Positions 8,681 to 18,177 of a stretch of DNA of 64,000 bases are shown here, piece after piece. A model generated the notes under the pieces. That model did no database searches. It was not told the DNA's origin and was given only the letters and a program-made list of their open reading frames with translations. The stretch covers positions 372,001 to 436,000 of the forward strand of contig NZ_JACIIZ010000004.1 of the NCBI RefSeq assembly GCF_014205765.1, read 5' to 3'. Positions within the stretch are counted from its first letter, which is position 1. Each line of letters opens with the position of its first letter. The stretch is from Nitrospirillum iridis. GTDB lineage: Bacteria > Pseudomonadota > Alphaproteobacteria > Azospirillales > Azospirillaceae. The translations under genes and the position numbers were made by a program.

Positions 8681-10801
8681 ATGAACCGCAACCAGCGCCG
8701 TTTGGACAAGAAGCAGGCCGCCCCTGCCCCAATCCCGGCGCAGGCACAGGCGCTGTTCGGCCAGGCGACACAGCAGCACCAGGCCGGCCGCCTGGATGAG
8801 GCCGAGGCCACCTACCGCCAGGTGCTGGCGCTGGCCCCCCGCCATGCCGACACCTTGTACCTGCTGGGTGTGCTGCACCACCAGACCGGCCGCCCGGTGG
8901 AGGCGGAGGAACTGCTGGGCCGGTCCATCACCGCACGCGGCGACGCCGCCCATGTCCACGCCGCGCTGGGCACCGTGCTGCTGACCCTGGGCCGCCCGGC
9001 CGACGCCGCCGCCGCGCTGAAACGGTCGCTGGCGCTGAAGCCCGACCAGGCGGAGGCACACAACAACCTGGGCAACGCGTTGAAGGAACTGGGCCGGGCG
9101 GATGAGGCGGTGCCGCATTATCAGCGCGCCATCACCCTGAAGCCCGACTACGCCAACGCCCATAACGGCCTCGGCTCCGCCCATATGGCCCAGGGCCGGT
9201 ATCTGGAGGCCACCAGCCACTACCGCCGCGCCCTGGCGCTGAACCCCCGGCTGGTCGTGGCGCAGGTGAACCTGGGCAAGGCGCTGCGGCAGCTGGGCGA
9301 CCTGGCGGGGGCCGAGGCGCAGTTGCGCCAGGGCCTGGCGCTGGACGCCACCAATGCCGACGCGTTGAACAATCTGGGCGCCGTCTATCAGGCGCTGGGG
9401 CGGGCGGACGAGGCCACGGCCTGCCTGCGCCAGGCGGTGACGCTGGCGCCCGATGACGCCGAGGCCCAGCTGAACCTCAGCCGGCTGCTGGCCGGCGATA
9501 TCCTGATGCGCGATCCAGGCCTGCTGCGCCAGGCGCGGGCGCATGCGGAGCGGGCGGTGGCCCTGCGCCCCGGCCACGCCGACACCCTGGACGCGCTGGG
9601 CACCATCCTGCAGCGCCTGGGCCAGCTGGATGACGCGGCGGCGCGCTATCGCCAGGCCATGGCCCTGGCGCCGGATGACGCGGAGATCGCGTACAACCTG
9701 GGCACCACGATGCAGGCGCTCTGCCGCCAGCAAGAGGCGGCCGCCCTCTATGGCAGGGCCCTCGCCCTGAATCCCAACCATGCCGACGCCCGCTTCACCC
9801 TGGGGCTGATCCAGTTGGCCGAGGGGAATTTGGCGGAAGGCTGGGCTGGCTATGACACCCGCTGGCGCAGCCGGCAACTCGCGCCACACTGGCGCCCCTT
9901 CCCCGCCCCGCTCTGGCGCGGCGAGTCCCTGGCGGGCAAGCGCCTGCTGGTCTGGGGGGAGCAAGGCCTGGGCGACGAGATCATGTTCGGCAGCCTGTTG
10001 CCCACCCTGCGCGCCCGCGTGGCGGCGGAAGGTGGACAATTGGTGGTGGAGTGCGAGCCCCGCCTCACCAGCCTGTTCGCCCGCACCCTGCCCGATGTCA
10101 TGGTCAGGCCGCACACCTCCGGACCTGGCGCCCCCACCCCAGGCGACATGGACCTGCATCTGCCCATGGGCAGCCTGCCGGCGCTTTTGCTGCCCCGGTT
10201 GGGGGACTGGACGGGCGGCCCCTTCCTGACGGCGCGGCCCGACCTTTCCGCCTTGTGGCGGGAAAGGCTGGCCGGTCTGGGGGATGGCGTCCGGGTGGGG
10301 ATTTGCTGGCGCAGCGGCATCCAGCGGGGTGACCGGGCTGGCGCCTACACGGCGCTGGCGGATTGGCGGGCGTTATTGACCCTGCCCGGCATCATTCCCG
10401 TGACCCTGCAATACAGCGCGCCGGAGGAAGAAATCCGGTCGGTGGAAGAGGCGACGGGCGTCACCGTGCATCGCTGGCCGGACCTGGATCTGCGCGCGGA
10501 CATCGAGGGCGTCGCCGCCCTGATGACCGGGCTGGACCTCGTCATTTCCGCGCCCACCGCGGTGGGTGAGTTGGCCGGCGCCCTGGGCGTGCCCTGCTGG
10601 CGGGTGGGCACCAACACCGACTGGTCGTCACTGGGCGCTGGCGCGCGCCCCTGGTTCAGCAGCATGTCGATCATGAGCGTGACCGGCGCCGCGCCGACGG
10701 CGGCCGACTGCGTCGCGCTGGCGACGCACCGCCTGTACGCCCTCACCGGCCGGCGGGCTGGCCATCTTTTGCCTTGTCCGGCATCCCCCTTTCCTATATA
10801 A
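8681..10801 (+). CDS. TPR-repeat protein with C-terminal GT-B glycosyltransferase-like domain
   Basis: The protein has 706 residues. Residues ~20-400 are about ten tetratricopeptide repeats (for example AEAHNNLGNALKELGRADEA). The C-terminal ~300 residues resemble the GT-B fold domain often found behind TPRs in alphaproteobacteria (KRLLVWGEQGLGDEIMFGSL, then VGICWRSG). No signal peptide is seen. Such proteins are often annotated as O-GlcNAc-transferase-like, but the donor and acceptor are unknown here. The stop codon overlaps the candidate promoter of the rpsF operon. Confidence 0.85.
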   Translation: MNRNQRRLDKKQAAPAPIPAQAQALFGQATQQHQAGRLDEAEATYRQVLALAPRHADTLYLLGVLHHQTGRPVEAEELLGRSITARGDAAHVHAALGTVLLTLGRPADAAAALKRSLALKPDQAEAHNNLGNALKELGRADEAVPHYQRAITLKPDYANAHNGLGSAHMAQGRYLEATSHYRRALALNPRLVVAQVNLGKALRQLGDLAGAEAQLRQGLALDATNADALNNLGAVYQALGRADEATACLRQAVTLAPDDAEAQLNLSRLLAGDILMRDPGLLRQARAHAERAVALRPGHADTLDALGTILQRLGQLDDAAARYRQAMALAPDDAEIAYNLGTTMQALCRQQEAAALYGRALALNPNHADARFTLGLIQLAEGNLAEGWAGYDTRWRSRQLAPHWRPFPAPLWRGESLAGKRLLVWGEQGLGDEIMFGSLLPTLRARVAAEGGQLVVECEPRLTSLFARTLPDVMVRPHTSGPGAPTPGDMDLHLPMGSLPALLLPRLGDWTGGPFLTARPDLSALWRERLAGLGDGVRVGICWRSGIQRGDRAGAYTALADWRALLTLPGIIPVTLQYSAPEEEIRSVEEATGVTVHRWPDLDLRADIEGVAALMTGLDLVISAPTAVGELAGALGVPCWRVGTNTDWSSLGAGARPWFSSMSIMSVTGAAPTAADCVALATHRLYALTGRRAGHLLPCPASPFPI
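10773..10800 (+). promoter_or_regulatory. Candidate sigma-70 promoter of the rpsF-rpsR-rplI operon
   Basis: CTTGTC at 10773-10778 and TATATA at 10795-10800, 16 bases apart, resemble the alphaproteobacterial housekeeping consensus (CTTGAC, CTATAT). Transcription would start about 140 bases before rpsF, leaving a leader long enough for an autoregulatory structure. The -10 box lies within the last codons of the upstream TPR gene. Confidence 0.55.
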
Positions 10802-10949
10802 GCCCGCGCTTCAACCGCTCCTTGCCGGTGCCTAAGCCATGGCGCCGGCTAGGTCCGTGCGGCTGATCCGCCACCCGCGATATCGGAATGATCCGGCATC
10901 CGGAGGCGGCGACAGCGGCGGACCACGTAACAGCCATGAGGAGTATCAA

Positions 10950-11420
10950 ATGGCTTTGTATGAGACCGTGCTGATCGCACGGCAGGACATCACGTCCGCT
11001 CAGGTGGAAGCCCTGACCGAGACCTTCACCGGTATCCTCAAGGAGAACGGTGGTCAGGTCGCCAAGGTCGAGCAGTGGGGTCTGAAGACCCTCACCTACA
11101 AGATCAAGAAGAACCGCAAGGGCCACTACGTCTACTTCGCCCACGACTCCGCCCCGGCCGCCGTTGCCGAGATGGAGCGTAACATGGGCCTGAACGAAGA
11201 CGTCCTGCGCTTCATGACCACCCGGATCGAAAAGATCGAGGAAGGTCAGACCGCGATGCTGTCCAACAAGGGCGATCGTGGTGAGCGCGGCGAACGCGGT
11301 GAGCGTGGCGATCGCGGCCCGCGCCGCTTCGAGGATCGTGGTGACCGCGGCGATCGTGGTGATCGCGGCCCCCGTCCGCCCCGCCGCATGGAAGCCTCTT
11401 CTGAAGGAGACCGGGCATGA
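10950..11420 (+). CDS. rpsF: 30S ribosomal protein S6
   Basis: S6 binds S18 in the platform of the small ribosomal subunit. The ATG at 10950 follows a GAGGAG ribosome-binding site (10938-10943). The core [14 protein letters not shown]... with [16 protein letters not shown] and DVLRFMTTR is unmistakable. At 156 residues it is longer than a typical ~100-135: the C-terminal ~50 residues are a low-complexity tail of GDRG/GERG repeats ending in an acidic segment. The stop overlaps the rpsR start as ATGA. Confidence 0.97.
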   Translation: MALYETVLIARQDITSAQVEALTETFTGILKENGGQVAKVEQWGLKTLTYKIKKNRKGHYVYFAHDSAPAAVAEMERNMGLNEDVLRFMTTRIEKIEEGQTAMLSNKGDRGERGERGERGDRGPRRFEDRGDRGDRGDRGPRPPRRMEASSEGDRA

Positions 11421-11701
11421 GCTTCACCCAGGGTAACACCGGCGCGCCGCGCCCGGCCGGTGGTGGTGGCGGCGGTGGCCGTCGTCCGTTCTTCCGCCGT
11501 CGCAAGACCTGCCCGTTCTCCGGTCCGAACGCTCCGGCGATCGACTACAAGGATGTGAAGCTGCTGTCGCGCTTCATCTCCGAACGGGGCAAGATCGTGC
11601 CCAGCCGCATCACTGCGGTTTCGGCCAAAAAGCAGCGTGAGCTGGCCCGCGCCATTAAGCGCGCCCGCTTCCTCGCCCTGCTGCCCTACCTTGTGAAGTA
11701 A
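11417..11701 (+). CDS. rpsR: 30S ribosomal protein S18
   Basis: The 94-residue protein contains the S18 core ([19 protein letters not shown], then [20 protein letters not shown]). The N-terminus has a run of seven glycines followed by [13 protein letters not shown]. It overlaps rpsF by four bases (ATGA), so translation is coupled, matching the S6:S18 partnership in the ribosome. Confidence 0.97.
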   Translation: MSFTQGNTGAPRPAGGGGGGGRRPFFRRRKTCPFSGPNAPAIDYKDVKLLSRFISERGKIVPSRITAVSAKKQRELARAIKRARFLALLPYLVK

Positions 11702-11718
11702 GGGCGGGAGTAGGAACG

Positions 11719-12279
11719 ATGGAAGTCATTCTGCTGGAGCGTGTCGAGAAGCTCGGCCGCATGGGTGAAGTGGTGTCGGTGAAGCCGGGCTTCGCCCGCA
11801 ACTACCTGCTGCCCCAGAAAAAGGCGCTGCGCGCCTCCAAGGACAACCTGGCCTTCTTCGAAAGCCAGAAGGCCAAGTTGGAGGCTCAGAACGCCGAGCG
11901 TAAGGTCGACGCCGAGAAGCTTGCCCAGAAGATCGCCGACCTGTCGGTGGTCATCATTCGCCAGTCTGGCGAAACGGGCATCCTGTACGGTTCGGTCAGC
12001 GCCCGTGACGTTGCCGAGGCGGTCACCGCCACCGGCACCGTCGTGGAGCGCAGCCAGGTCGCCATCGAGACCCCGATCAAGACCCTGGGCCTGTTCAAGG
12101 TCCGTCTGGTCCTGCATCCGGAAGTGTCGGTGGCCATCACGGTGAACGTCGCCCGCACCACCGAAGAGGCCGGCCTGCAGGCCGCCCGCGGTGGCATGGT
12201 CGCCGGCCGGCGTGATGAGGACGAGGAAGAGGAGGCGGTGGAAGCTGCCGACGAGGCCACGGAAGACACCGAGGCCTGA
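11719..12279 (+). CDS. rplI: 50S ribosomal protein L9
   Basis: The 186-residue protein starts [19 protein letters not shown], with the L9 signature [17 protein letters not shown]. The N-terminal globular domain, long connecting helix and C-terminal domain ([18 protein letters not shown]) are all present. The end carries an extra acidic tail ([18 protein letters not shown]). It is the third gene of the operon and is followed by a clear intrinsic terminator. Confidence 0.97.
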   Translation: MEVILLERVEKLGRMGEVVSVKPGFARNYLLPQKKALRASKDNLAFFESQKAKLEAQNAERKVDAEKLAQKIADLSVVIIRQSGETGILYGSVSARDVAEAVTATGTVVERSQVAIETPIKTLGLFKVRLVLHPEVSVAITVNVARTTEEAGLQAARGGMVAGRRDEDEEEEAVEAADEATEDTEA

Positions 12280-12307
12280 TCCCGTCCCGGATCGGTTGAG
12301 TATCAAG

Positions 12308-12341
12308 ACGGCGCGGTTCTTTTGGACCGCGCCGTTTTCTT
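12308..12341 (+). terminator. Rho-independent terminator of rpsF-rpsR-rplI
   Basis: ACGGCGCGGT (12308-12317) pairs perfectly with ACCGCGCCGT (12326-12335) and runs into TTTTCTT. It lies 29 bases after the rplI stop. Confidence 0.9.
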
Positions 12342-12421
12342 GTCCGCCACCGCCGCCCTTCCCCGTTGCCCTGCCCCCGGCGGCCCGCTAGCCTGCGGGC
12401 GGACGACAAAGGTGGGGAACA

Positions 12422-12772
12422 ATGACGATTGAAGCGGGCGGTGCACGCCAAGCGGCGAAATGGGTGGCGATCATCGGCCTTGCCGGCAACCACGTGCTCG
12501 CTTATCAGCAGGCGGTGGACCGCCTTCGCGCGCCCTCCCGCGCCCTGGCCGACATGGCCGGCGCCATCGGCCAGATCTTCGGCCAGTCCCCCGATAAGTT
12601 CAAAGCCGGCGACCTCAGCTTCAGCGACAAGGTCGACCTGTTCGTGAACCCCTACACCTCCGTCCGCGATATGGCGCATTGGGAGGGGCTGAACCACCTG
12701 CTGTTCTGGCCGGGTCTGGCGGCGCTGATCCTGTTCCTGATCCTGTCCTTTGGCGGCAGGACGCGGCCTTGA
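12422..12772 (+). CDS. Small hypothetical membrane protein
   Basis: The protein has 116 residues, starting at the ATG at 12422 after a GGTGGGG purine stretch. The only strong membrane segment is C-terminal (LLFWPGLAALILFLILSF, about residues 93-110), with a weaker hydrophobic segment near residues 14-28. I recognise no family. It lies directly after the ribosomal operon terminator, so it has its own promoter. Confidence 0.65.
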   Translation: MTIEAGGARQAAKWVAIIGLAGNHVLAYQQAVDRLRAPSRALADMAGAIGQIFGQSPDKFKAGDLSFSDKVDLFVNPYTSVRDMAHWEGLNHLLFWPGLAALILFLILSFGGRTRP

Positions 12773-12805
12773 CGACCGCGCGGCTCAACCCGCCGTCCCG
12801 CCGCC

Positions 12806-13075
12806 CTAATCCGCCAGCCACGACGGCCGCCGGTTGAAGCCGACGTGATAGACCAATCCCTGGCGAACCAGTTGATGCCCGTCGACGGTCAACAGTTGGA
12901 CACTTTTTTCCAGGCCGATGATGCGCCCCCTCGGCGTGTCGCTAAGGCAACGGTTGAGCACGTACATGGCAGCTTGGCTTTGCGCGTCAGAGCCTGGCGC
13001 GTCCCCATCCGCGGTGCCGATGACGATGCGATGGACATAGCGGACATCAGCCAGATTGAAGTTATCGGTGGTCAT
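12806..13075 (-). CDS. Small conserved-looking hypothetical protein
   Basis: About 89 residues from the ATG at 13075 (MTTDNFNLADVRYVHRIVIG), ending VGFNRRPSWLAD. It is soluble with no signal peptide and one cysteine. The frame continues upstream to 13138 but would then overlap the divergent neighbour's 5' region. No known domain is visible. The coding call rests on codon pattern and protein-like composition. Confidence 0.6.
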   Translation of the reverse strand: MTTDNFNLADVRYVHRIVIGTADGDAPGSDAQSQAAMYVLNRCLSDTPRGRIIGLEKSVQLLTVDGHQLVRQGLVYHVGFNRRPSWLAD

Positions 13076-13182
13076 TCCCCTGAAAGCCCTCTGCCTTGAC
13101 GGTTCCGGAAGCGTGCATGATCCCGGCAAACCGCGCATTCCTTGTTCTATCCAGGACAGACCCTACCCATCGGCGACAGATT

Positions 13183-14541
13183 ATGCCAACAGTCCCGCGC
13201 GTGCGCCGCGTCGGATGCCCCGTGCTTCCTCGTGGCGAAACGACACCGGGGTCCAGGTTCGTCCGCTTGGTCTCGCTGTTCTGCCTGTTCCTTCTCCTGG
13301 CGACCACGGGCGCCCGCGCCGCCACGCCCGTCGCCCACGTCAGCCTCAGCGTCCAGGGCGCCAGCCTGCGGGCCAGCTATCACCTGGACCAGCTTGTCAC
13401 CACCCTTCCTTTGGGACAGGGGCCTATTGCCTGGCGGAACCCGGTGTGGCGGGTGGAGACACCCGGGCTGATTCTGCGAGATCAGGAAATACGGGCGGCG
13501 GACGGGCGGCCCTTCAGCGACTTCAGCCTGGTCATCAACGAGGACAAGCGCTTCGTCGACCGGACATATCCCGTGCTGCTGCGGCTGGGGGACGGCGGCT
13601 TCCTGGTCTACGGTCCCTTCCTGCTGGTCCGGTCGCCCGACTGGCGGACCAGCCTGGCGCGCGGTCCGGTCGCCACACTGCCGGAGGGCGCGGCCGCCCT
13701 GGGCGGCTATTTCTTCGCCGGTCCGACGAGCTACGTGACCCCCATCGATGCCCAACACCTGGACCTCGGTCGCTTCATCGCCCGGCCGGATCTGCCGGAT
13801 GCCTGGCGGCGGGAGGTGGCGCCGGGCCTGGCCACGGCGCTGGCCTATTACCGGTCGCGGCTGCCGCCGCGCGACGCCGTGGCGCCGATCATCGTCTACC
13901 AGGACCGGCCCGCCCCCTTCCTACGCGGCAGCGTCACCGGCGGCGGCATGTTGCTGTTGCAGGTCGGCGGCGTTTGGCGGGTCCCCCGGCTGGAACTGAA
14001 GCCGGAGCGGGACCGCGTGCTGGCGCATGAGGTCTTCCATCTGTTCCTGCGCCGGCATGACAATGCCGATTTCCCCGACTGGATGAACGAAGGGGCGGCG
14101 GACTACGCCGCCGGCCTGGTCATCCGTCACGGGTCCCTTCCCAGCCTGGCGGAGGCGCAGATCCAACTCGACCTGTGCGTCACCAGCCTGGGGGAGCGGC
14201 CGCTGGACAATCCCGCCACGGTGGCACGCAACCGCATGCCCTACGCCTGCGGCTTCATCGCCCATTGGCTGGTGGACCAGGCGCTGCGTCGAGGCGGTGC
14301 CAAGGACGACAGGGACTTGTTCGCCCTTTGGGCGGACATGGCGGGGCGCGACGAGGCCACCGCCGGCGACAGCCTGCGCCAGGCCGCCGCCGCCGTTCCC
14401 AGCGCCGCCCGGGCGCTGTCCCTGCTGCTGACCGGCTCGGGCGCCGGCCGCTGGGCCGTGTGGGCTGCGGCGGTGACCGAAATGGGAATCGTCGCACACT
14501 ACATCGACGGCGCCGATCCCCGTGTGGCGCTGGAACCTTAA
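13183..14541 (+). CDS. Secreted HExxH metallopeptidase-like protein
   Basis: About 452 residues from the ATG at 13183; earlier in-frame starts exist (13096). A signal peptide is visible ([21 protein letters not shown]). HEVFH near residue 285 is a zinc-binding HExxH motif, and MNEGAADY some 20 residues later supplies the third ligand Glu, the gluzincin arrangement. The upstream ~250 residues form an uncharacterised N-terminal domain. This suggests a periplasmic or secreted peptidase, but no named family is recognised. The 3' end overlaps the convergent chemoreceptor gene by 4 bases. Confidence 0.75.
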   Translation: MPTVPRVRRVGCPVLPRGETTPGSRFVRLVSLFCLFLLLATTGARAATPVAHVSLSVQGASLRASYHLDQLVTTLPLGQGPIAWRNPVWRVETPGLILRDQEIRAADGRPFSDFSLVINEDKRFVDRTYPVLLRLGDGGFLVYGPFLLVRSPDWRTSLARGPVATLPEGAAALGGYFFAGPTSYVTPIDAQHLDLGRFIARPDLPDAWRREVAPGLATALAYYRSRLPPRDAVAPIIVYQDRPAPFLRGSVTGGGMLLLQVGGVWRVPRLELKPERDRVLAHEVFHLFLRRHDNADFPDWMNEGAADYAAGLVIRHGSLPSLAEAQIQLDLCVTSLGERPLDNPATVARNRMPYACGFIAHWLVDQALRRGGAKDDRDLFALWADMAGRDEATAGDSLRQAAAAVPSAARALSLLLTGSGAGRWAVWAAAVTEMGIVAHYIDGADPRVALEP

Positions 14542-16634
14542 GCGGCCCGGATCCCCGCCAGGAAGCGGTCCACCGCGTCGCGCAAGCGGTCAGCATCCCC
14601 GGTCAGTCCCTCCGCCGCCCCGTGCATGTCGGCCACGGCGCGGCCGGTTTCGCCCACCGCCGCCGAGACATCCGCCACGTTGCGGGAAACATCGCGGGTG
14701 GCGTCGGCCGCCTGGCGGACGTTGCGGCTGATCTCACCCGTGGCGGCGGCCTGTTCCTCCACCGCGGCGGCGATGGCGGTCGACACCTCGCTCATGTTGC
14801 GGATGGAATGGCCGATGGTACCGATGGCGCCCACGGCCTGGTTGGTGGCCTTCTGGATGGCGTTGATCTGGGCGCCGATCTCCTCCGTGGCCTTGGCCGT
14901 CTGGCCGGCCAGTTGCTTGACCTCATGCGCCACGACGGCGAAGCCCTTGCCGGCCTCCCCCGCCCGCGCCGCCTCGATGGTGGCGTTCAGCGCCAGCAGG
15001 TTGGTTTGTGACGCGATGTCGTTGATCATCTTGACCACGTCACCGATGCGCTGCGCCGCCTCCGCCAGGCTGGCAACGGTGCCGTTGGTCTGTTCCGCCT
15101 CATCCACCGCCCGACTGGCCATGGAACTGGAGTGGGCCACCTGCTGCCCGATCTCCCGGACGGAGCTCTCCATCTCCTCCGCCGCGGCGGACACGGTCTG
15201 GACGTTGCCCGACGTCTGTTCCGCCGCCTCGGCCGCCGCCGTCACCTGCGCCGAGGTGGCGTCCGCCATGCCGCCCAGCGCGCTGGCGATTTGCGTCAAC
15301 TGCTGGGATGACGCTTCCACCGACTTGAGCACGGCGCCCACCTGGGTACCGAATTCGCCCACCAGGGCGTCCACCGCCCGGGTGCGCCGCTCCCGGCCCG
15401 CCTGCTCCGCCCGCTGCGCCTCCTCCAGCCGCTGGCGCTCCAGGGCGTTGGCCCGGAAGGTGCCCAGCGCACCAGCCAGATCACCGATCTCATCCTGGTT
15501 ATCCGCGTAGGGAATTTCCGCATCCAGATCGCCCCGCGCCACGCGCAGCATGACGCCGGTCATGGCGGTCATGGGACGGGTCACCCGCCGCGCCACCATC
15601 ACCATGCCGCCAGCGCCCAGACCCAAGCAGAGGATCAGTAGCGCACCGTCCACCACCAGCCGCCGAAGGGCGGCCGCCCCTTCCTGCCGTGCAAGGTCAC
15701 CGGCCGCATCCAGTGCCGCCATGGGTACGCCGGCCAGCACCTCGAACGAGGCGTTGCTGCGGGCCATCCATTGGTCCAATGACACGGGCGAGGGCGTGCC
15801 GGCCAGCACCGCCTTCTCGATGGTCTCGTGCAGACCCAGCACCTCCTTGAAATAGGCCGCCTCCCCCGCCGCGATGGCTTGCCGCACGCTGTCCGGCACC
15901 TCGGTCCGCAGGCTCAAGGCCTTGGTCAGCTTCCACCCGGCCTCCCACTGGCCACGCAGCCCGGCGGATTGGATCTGCATGGCCGAGGTGTAGGGCTGGC
16001 CCTGCAGCGCGAACATCAGGATGTTGCGCTCCAATCCCGCCGCGTCACGGGTGACGTAGGAGGCGTCCTTCAGCGCGATCAGGGTGGCGAAGGCCGGGCT
16101 CTCATGGCTGATGCGGGCGCCCAGGCTGGTGCCCACCGCCTCCAGCTTGCCGACCAGACCGTCACTGGCCGCCGACCAGCTCTTGAACAGATCGGCTGGG
16201 CGCTGGTCCTGGGGCTGGGTCACCGCCTTGTCCACCACGGCGCGCAGATCGTTCAACGTCTGGCGCGCGGCCACCAGCTCGGCCACGCTGGCCCCGGCAC
16301 CGCAATCCAGGTCGGCGCATTCGGACAGCACCTTGTCCATGGCCGGGTTGGACTTGGCGCGCAAGGCCGCCACCTCCGCCAGGCCGGCGGGCGTGGCCAC
16401 CGTCTTTTCCGGGATCATGCGCTTAAAAGCACCGCGTTCCAGCCGGGTGTTCTGCAGGGCGCGGAAGACGTCGCCGACGGCATCGCCCATGCGCGCCGTC
16501 CGGGTGGCCTGGTGATAGTCGGCGTAAGCACCCACGGTGGCGGTTCCCAGCACCACCAACAGCACAGCCAGCAGGATGCCCAGCACAGCGTTCAACAGGA
16601 CCGCGATGCGCACGGACTTCAACAGGCCAATCAT
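14538..16634 (-). CDS. Methyl-accepting chemotaxis protein
   Basis: The protein has 698 residues and a GGGGGG purine tract before the ATG. Domains in order: membrane helix 1 (about 8-30); a periplasmic helical sensor of ~300 residues containing two cysteines (ECADLDC); membrane helix 2 ([20 protein letters not shown]); HAMP ([14 protein letters not shown]); and a cytoplasmic signalling domain with the conserved hairpin tip ([20 protein letters not shown]). It should signal to CheA/CheW, though no che genes are nearby. The ligand is unknown; the sensor resembles helical-bundle types. Confidence 0.95.
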   Translation of the reverse strand: MIGLLKSVRIAVLLNAVLGILLAVLLVVLGTATVGAYADYHQATRTARMGDAVGDVFRALQNTRLERGAFKRMIPEKTVATPAGLAEVAALRAKSNPAMDKVLSECADLDCGAGASVAELVAARQTLNDLRAVVDKAVTQPQDQRPADLFKSWSAASDGLVGKLEAVGTSLGARISHESPAFATLIALKDASYVTRDAAGLERNILMFALQGQPYTSAMQIQSAGLRGQWEAGWKLTKALSLRTEVPDSVRQAIAAGEAAYFKEVLGLHETIEKAVLAGTPSPVSLDQWMARSNASFEVLAGVPMAALDAAGDLARQEGAAALRRLVVDGALLILCLGLGAGGMVMVARRVTRPMTAMTGVMLRVARGDLDAEIPYADNQDEIGDLAGALGTFRANALERQRLEEAQRAEQAGRERRTRAVDALVGEFGTQVGAVLKSVEASSQQLTQIASALGGMADATSAQVTAAAEAAEQTSGNVQTVSAAAEEMESSVREIGQQVAHSSSMASRAVDEAEQTNGTVASLAEAAQRIGDVVKMINDIASQTNLLALNATIEAARAGEAGKGFAVVAHEVKQLAGQTAKATEEIGAQINAIQKATNQAVGAIGTIGHSIRNMSEVSTAIAAAVEEQAAATGEISRNVRQAADATRDVSRNVADVSAAVGETGRAVADMHGAAEGLTGDADRLRDAVDRFLAGIRAA

Positions 16635-16755
16635 GGCTTTCCCCCCATTCCACTGGCCCTGGCGACGGCCGGGACACCGTTGCGAAACTGTGGGGTCATC
16701 GTGGGCGCGTTGGGCTTCCGGGCCTATCTATCCGAAGGGATCAATACGGGTGTAG

Positions 16756-17409
16756 TCAGGCCGCGTCCCTCCCCGCTGTCAGGTAGGCCATCACCGCTCG
16801 CACAGTCTCCCCCTCCAGGAGGTCCGGATCGACTCCCGGCGGCGGATCGATGACGGCGGCGTGGATCAACGCATGGGCCATACGCCCGACGACGAAGGTC
16901 GCCACGCGCAGGTCAGGCACGGTGACCACAGCATGGGCGCCCAGGGCGTACCGCTCCAGCAGGGCGTGCAGCAGCCCCTCCGTCTCATCCTTCTCATGAT
17001 GCGTCTCCAGGTGCGCCGCCTCCGTCGCCAGCACCTTGTGTAGCGCCGGTTCCAGCCGGTGTGCCTGCATGGCCGCGCGGATGGTCCGGGCGATCATAAT
17101 GGCGAGGCCGGGCTCCTCCCCCGCCATCTGCGCCACGATCAACGCGTGCATCTGCCGCGAATGGCGCTCGCGCAGCGCCAGGACCAATGCATCCCTGTTG
17201 GGGAAGTACTGATAGAGCGAGCCGATGCTGACCCCGGCCATCGTGGCGACGGCGTTGGTAGTAAGCGCGGCGTAGCCATCGCGCACCAGAACGCGAGCGG
17301 TCGCATCCAGGATGGCGTCCACCAGGGCGCGCGACCGGGCCTGGCGCGGCCGTTTCCTTGGGGCTGGGCGCGGCGACGCCGGGCGGTCGGGACGCGAGTT
17401 TCCCACCAT
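16756..17409 (-). CDS. TetR family transcriptional regulator
   Basis: The protein has 217 residues. A basic N-terminus (RKRPRQARSRALVDAILDAT) leads into a TetR helix-turn-helix (ALTTNAVATMAGVSIGSLYQ followed by YFPNRDALVLAL). The C-terminal ligand domain has a run of histidines (HLETHHEKDE), and no ligand can be inferred. A GGGGA ribosome-binding site precedes the ATG. It is divergent from a ferredoxin gene, and an inverted repeat in the shared promoter is a likely operator. Confidence 0.9.
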   Translation of the reverse strand: MVGNSRPDRPASPRPAPRKRPRQARSRALVDAILDATARVLVRDGYAALTTNAVATMAGVSIGSLYQYFPNRDALVLALRERHSRQMHALIVAQMAGEEPGLAIMIARTIRAAMQAHRLEPALHKVLATEAAHLETHHEKDETEGLLHALLERYALGAHAVVTVPDLRVATFVVGRMAHALIHAAVIDPPPGVDPDLLEGETVRAVMAYLTAGRDAA

Positions 17410-17415
17410 GAGCCG

Positions 17416-17457
17416 TCCCCTTAAGATGATGCGAGCGAAAACTCGTATTTAAGGGGA
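17416..17457. promoter_or_regulatory. Inverted repeat between the tetR and ferredoxin genes, probable TetR operator
   Basis: TCCCCTTAA (17416-17424) and TTAAGGGGA (17449-17457) form a 9-bp perfect dyad, with further partial CCG/CGG symmetry outside. An inner CGAG/CTCG pair (17432-17435, 17442-17445) adds symmetry. The whole 54-base gap between the divergent starts is nearly filled by this dyad. Confidence 0.6.
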
Positions 17458-17463
17458 GCGGCC

Positions 17464-17754
17464 ATGGCCGACAACACCAATTGCAAACAGGCGCCCGGCG
17501 TCATCATCCCGCGCATCGACCGCAACCGCTGCGAAGGCAAGGACGATTGCGTGCGCGTCTGCCCCTACGACGTGTTCGAGATCGCCGTGTTGCCCGCGGC
17601 GGAGCGGGCCGACCTCAGCCTGGCGGGCCGGCTGAAGGGCTTTTTCCACGGCTATCATCAGGCCTTCGCCGTGCGGGCCGACCAGTGCCGTGCCTGCGGC
17701 CTGTGTGTCAGCGCCTGCCCGGAACGCGCCATCACCCTTGTCCGTGCCGCTTGA
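17464..17754 (+). CDS. 4Fe-4S ferredoxin family protein
   Basis: The 96-residue protein has two cysteine sets: CEGKDDCVRVCPYDVFE (about residues 24-40) and CRACGLCVSACP (about 77-88). The fourth cysteine of each set comes from the CP of the other, giving two clusters. The spacer between motifs (about 35 residues) is longer than in minimal 2[4Fe-4S] ferredoxins. GGGGAG lies just before the ATG. The electron partner is not evident nearby, and the divergent TetR gene probably regulates it. Confidence 0.9.
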   Translation: MADNTNCKQAPGVIIPRIDRNRCEGKDDCVRVCPYDVFEIAVLPAAERADLSLAGRLKGFFHGYHQAFAVRADQCRACGLCVSACPERAITLVRAA

Positions 17755-18177
17755 GGAGACGCCCCATGGCCGCCTCATTGGGTTTCCGCCCTATCTCCTG
17801 ACCGTTGCCGGCACAGACCGCGCGGCCACCTGAAAAGCAAACCGGCGGCGCTGGGGTTCGGCGCCCTCACTTCCGGCCCGCCCGGCAGCCTGGGCGGCAT
17901 GGACCATCTTGGTGGCCGCTGGCGGCCGGTTGCTGGAAAAGCGCGACCTGGACGGCTATCTGGTCCAGATCTACAGCTTCGCGCCCGGAACTGCGGATCC
18001 GGGTGCCCTGCGCTCCTGGCTCTGGCCATCGCCTGCGCCCTGTCGCACGCCACCACCGTGCTGCTGCCAAACCGCTCCACACTCATGGAGAAGGTGGCGC
18101 GACGTGATTGCTGGCGGTGCGTAGCGTCAGCCTGCACTAGGAACACCGGCGGGAGGCGCTGCTGCGGCTTGGAGGGC
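17755..18177. other. Non-coding or eroded stretch after the ferredoxin gene
   Basis: These 423 bases have no convincing gene. Protein-like fragments appear in different plus-strand frames: GFPPYLLTVAGTD near 17778, then AAWTILVAAGGRLLEKRDLD near 17893-17960. They do not join into one frame, as expected of a frameshifted and decayed gene following the ferredoxin. The family cannot be named from what remains. Confidence 0.35.
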
